Source of the DNA: Chloroflexota bacterium
Lineage (GTDB): Bacteria > Chloroflexota > Limnocylindria > Limnocylindrales > CSP1-4
Assembly (NCBI GenBank): GCA_017882025.1
Contig: JADGQG010000076.1
Coordinates: 1 to 8,726 of the forward strand
Direction of reading: 5' to 3'
DNA length: 8,726 bases
A program made the position numbers and the translations under genes. Below, one piece after another: positions 6,760 through 8,726 of the stretch (the first letter of the stretch is position 1; the number at the start of each line of letters is the position of its first letter). A model generated the notes under the pieces. That model saw only the letters and a program-made list of their open reading frames with translations. It was not told the origin of the DNA and searched no databases.

Positions 6760-8532
6760 TCAGTCCTTGAAGCCGACGGCCGGCTTGTCGGGCGCGCTGA
6801 TGAGGATCTCGACGAGGCCGGTCGTGCCGTTGATGCGGACCCGGTCCCCGTTCTTGATCTGCTGGGTGGCCACGGACGTCCCGACGACGGCCGGGATGCC
6901 GAACTCGCGGGAGAGGACGGCCGGGTGCGACACGGTCCCGCCCGCGTCAGTCACGAGGCCGACGATCTTGGTGAAGAGGACGACCCAGGCCGGGTTCGTC
7001 ATCTGGCAGACAAGGATGTCGCCCGCCCGGACGTCGTCGAACTGGTCCTCGCGAACGACGACCCGCGCGATTCCCTCCACGACGCCCGGCGAGCCGCCGA
7101 GCCCGTTGATCTGGCCGGCGACTGTCGATTCCTTGCGGTAGAACTTGTCGGGGAAGCCCCACAGGTTCAGGTACGGGAAGGCAAGCTGCGTCTTGGTGGC
7201 GGTGCCGATCCACTCCTTGGGCCGGAAGGTGTACGCCTTCTCGCGCTCGGCCTTGCGCTCGGCAACGATTGCCCGCGCGTCCATGCCGGCCGGGTTGCCC
7301 ATGAAGACGCGGAACTCGTTGTACTTGAGGTAGACGACGTCGTCCTGCTCGTCGAGGGCGCCCGCCGCCACCAGCTTCTTGCCCAGGGCCACGAGCACGA
7401 GCCGGACATGGGCGTTGGCGCCCTGGTCGATGTAGAAGTGGTGGTCCGGGGTAAGCGGGGCCATCCGCAGGTTGATCTCGTTGGCCGCCCGCATCTCCTC
7501 GAGCGCCTCGCCCTCGAGGCCTTCGAGGATCTCCTTCGCGGCAGCGGCGATATCGGCCGCCAGCACGGCAATCGTCTTCGGGTAGTCGTAGTTGGTCTGC
7601 ATGTAGCCGCGGACGAGCTCGATGACCGGCTCCATCTTCTCGCGCACGGTCGGGAAGATGAACTCGTGGCTCCAGACCGCGTGCCAGCCGTATTCCTTCT
7701 GGTACGGCACGACGCGCTCGTCGATGAAGCGCTTGCCGCGCTCCGTGGACTTGAGGGCCGCGATGATGTCGTCGGCCGTCTCCGCCTTGAAGGCCTCGGC
7801 GAGCACCGAGTCGGCCTTCGCCTCCTCCTTCATCTTCCAGAGCGCCTCGATCGAGTCCCAGTTGCGGTCCTTCGCCGAGTTCTGGAGGCGTCCCAGGAGC
7901 TGCTCGTTGATCTTGCCGTGCGTCTTCTCCATGACGGCCCGCAGGTTCAGCGTCGCGGAGAGCTGCGCGAAGTTGAGCATCCAGTGGATCTTCCAGTGGC
8001 GATCGTGGATGTCGATCGCGTCCTCGAGCAGGCAGGCAAGCTCCATGAGGCTGAGCTCGTCCTCCTTGTCGAGCATCCCCTCGATGTAGGCGAAGTTGCG
8101 GTCCATCTCGGGGACGAGGCGGTCGCGCCACCAATTCACGAACTGGAGCCCGTACGTCGGGAGGACGGCGCCCAGGTAGGTGCCGATCTTGGCCGCGTAC
8201 TCGGGATCCTCGGGCACGACGGGGGTCGTCGCGTAGCCGTACTCCTGCATGTCGACCTTGAGGCCAGCCTCGGCCGGGATCGCCGCCGTGTAGAGGTAGC
8301 CGTTGACGTTCTTGGCGATCCAGTCCGTTGCGAACGGCGCGCCGAACCGTCGGAACATGTGGTCGCAGGAGAGCCACCAGCCGCCGATGTCCTCGTACAT
8401 CGGGCTCAGCGGATGGGGGCAGTGCAGGTCGTCGTAGACCCAGAAGAGAAGCTTCTCCGTCTCCGAGGACCACTCCACCGGGAACTTCTCGTCCCCGAGG
8501 AACTGGCCCAGGACTTCTTCCTTGAGTGCCAC
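6760..8532 (-). CDS. PEP-utilizing enzyme-like protein: substrate domain plus phosphohistidine swivel domain, no ATP-grasp
   Basis: A 590-residue protein whose C-terminal 105 residues (about 477-581) are a PEP-utilising-enzyme mobile domain. It begins G-G-S-P-G and contains T-D-A-G-G-T-V-S-H536-P-A-V, with H536 in the place of the phosphorylated His of PEP synthase and pyruvate phosphate dikinase, followed by REFGIPAVVGT. The first 470 residues are mostly helical. They open with D34-D-L-H-C-P-H-P-L-S-P-M45, reminiscent of the start of the substrate-binding domain of rifampin phosphotransferase, and carry a D-D-V-V-Y-L segment near 395 typical of the region before the swivel domain. No ATP-grasp (PPDK_N) domain or PEP/pyruvate barrel is present. 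The domain plan resembles the roughly 70-kDa catalytic subunit of phenylphosphate synthase. The GTG at 8532 is preferred because GGAG lies 9 nt upstream; an in-frame TTG at 8547 gives 595 residues but has no such site. First complete gene of the operon; the phosphoryl donor and acceptor are unknown. Confidence 0.87.
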   Translation of the reverse strand: MALKEEVLGQFLGDEKFPVEWSSETEKLLFWVYDDLHCPHPLSPMYEDIGGWWLSCDHMFRRFGAPFATDWIAKNVNGYLYTAAIPAEAGLKVDMQEYGYATTPVVPEDPEYAAKIGTYLGAVLPTYGLQFVNWWRDRLVPEMDRNFAYIEGMLDKEDELSLMELACLLEDAIDIHDRHWKIHWMLNFAQLSATLNLRAVMEKTHGKINEQLLGRLQNSAKDRNWDSIEALWKMKEEAKADSVLAEAFKAETADDIIAALKSTERGKRFIDERVVPYQKEYGWHAVWSHEFIFPTVREKMEPVIELVRGYMQTNYDYPKTIAVLAADIAAAAKEILEGLEGEALEEMRAANEINLRMAPLTPDHHFYIDQGANAHVRLVLVALGKKLVAAGALDEQDDVVYLKYNEFRVFMGNPAGMDARAIVAERKAEREKAYTFRPKEWIGTATKTQLAFPYLNLWGFPDKFYRKESTVAGQINGLGGSPGVVEGIARVVVREDQFDDVRAGDILVCQMTNPAWVVLFTKIVGLVTDAGGTVSHPAVLSREFGIPAVVGTSVATQQIKNGDRVRINGTTGLVEILISAPDKPAVGFKD

Positions 8533-8541
8533 TGTGTTCGT

Positions 8542-8545
8542 CTCC
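8542..8545 (-). promoter_or_regulatory. Ribosome binding site that selects the GTG start of the phosphohistidine protein
   Basis: GGAG on the minus strand lies 9 nt before the GTG at 8532. It overlaps the alternative TTG start codon at 8547 (TTGGAG), which has no purine-rich site at a useful distance upstream, so GTG is the better call. Confidence 0.55.
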
Positions 8546-8547
8546 AA

Positions 8548-8726
8548 CTACTCGCTCTGTCGCCACCCAGGACGACATGGCCGGCCGGGGGCTCCGGTCG
8601 GGCGGGCCAGCCGCCTGAAACGCCGATTGCTCCCTGCGCTCGCCACCTCCGTCGGAAGTCGTTCCATGCTGGATGCGCCGAGAAGCCCGGCAATGCCCCA
8701 CGCGCGATCGATCACGTGCTGGGCGT
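8548..8726 (-). other. Leader of the operon, possibly the tail of an upstream gene
   Basis: This 179-nt stretch has no complete gene. On the minus strand one frame is open from the right edge to a TAG at 8548-8550, directly abutting the TTG at 8547. Its first residues (A-Q-H-V-I-D-R-A-W-G-I-A-G-L-L-G) look protein-like, but the last 35 or so are Arg/Pro/Gly-rich and look like translated GC-rich spacer, so a real C-terminus here is weakly supported. I see no convincing -35/-10 pair. Small palindromes are present (GATCGATC at 8706-8713, CACGTG at 8713-8718, GGCCGGCC at 8579-8586), but such words are common in GC-rich DNA. If the operon promoter and the FCD operator are local, they should be here. 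Confidence 0.3.

Larger units (their letters stand above)
1..8532 (-). other. Predicted polycistronic catabolic operon of eight genes
   Basis: All eight genes point the same way. In transcription order the gaps are 12, 20 and 22 nt, two 4-nt overlaps (ATGA), then 19 and 14 nt, with no room for internal promoters or terminators. I see no hairpin followed by a T-run between any pair. The operon continues past the left edge because the last gene is cut. Co-transcription is inferred from spacing only. Confidence 0.8.

Noticed and set aside
6947..8701. A 584-residue minus-strand frame overlapping the phosphohistidine gene
   Set aside because: Arg/Gly-rich shadow in another frame of a gene with a clear swivel domain and catalytic His.
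8579..8718. Palindromes GGCCGGCC, GATCGATC and CACGTG as regulator operators
   Set aside because: Short self-complementary words are frequent in GC-rich DNA; spacing and repetition give no extra support, so they are mentioned only in the leader entry.
8666..8726. Divergent plus-strand gene starting at ATG 8666 with a GGAAG upstream
   Set aside because: Only 20 codons are visible, the ribosome site is weak and the residues match nothing recognisable.

Overview
The window is a GC-rich (about two-thirds G+C by eye), densely coded stretch of bacterial DNA. Every gene I can support lies on the minus strand, so the operon reads from right to left. No ribosomal or other taxonomic marker is present. 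Tight ATGA overlaps, GTG starts and strong GC bias at codon position 3 fit a soil or groundwater bacterium of the Chloroflexota, Actinomycetota or Rokubacteria kind, but that assignment is inference only. No mobile element, CRISPR array, tRNA or rRNA was seen.

Layout in transcription order: (1) about 180 nt of leader (8548-8726), possibly including the tail of an upstream gene; (2) a PEP-synthase-like phosphohistidine protein lacking an ATP-grasp domain (6760-8532); (3) a GntR/FCD repressor-type regulator (6019-6747); (4) a P-loop protein resembling the catalytic domain of HPr kinase/phosphorylase (5111-5998); (5-7) the FAD, 2Fe-2S and molybdopterin subunits of a xanthine-dehydrogenase-family hydroxylase (4228-5088, 3746-4231, 1503-3749), in coxM-S-L order and joined by 4-nt ATGA overlaps; (8) a cyclase/kynurenine-formamidase-like metal hydrolase (593-1483); (9) the N-terminal half of a zinc-dependent medium-chain alcohol dehydrogenase (1-578), which runs off the left edge. 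Gaps between genes are 12-22 nt or negative, so this looks like one polycistronic catabolic operon.

How the genes may work together: the Moco enzyme would hydroxylate a small, probably (hetero)cyclic or aldehyde substrate with water as oxygen donor. The cyclase-type hydrolase would open a ring or cleave an amide or lactone, the zinc dehydrogenase would oxidise or reduce an alcohol/carbonyl intermediate, and the FCD regulator would sense an acidic pathway metabolite. The most unusual part is the pairing of a phosphohistidine swivel protein that has no ATP-binding domain with a separate HPrK-fold P-loop protein. This suggests a split phosphotransferase, by analogy with phenylphosphate synthase and rifampin phosphotransferase, that may activate the substrate by phosphorylation. 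The substrate cannot be named from sequence alone.
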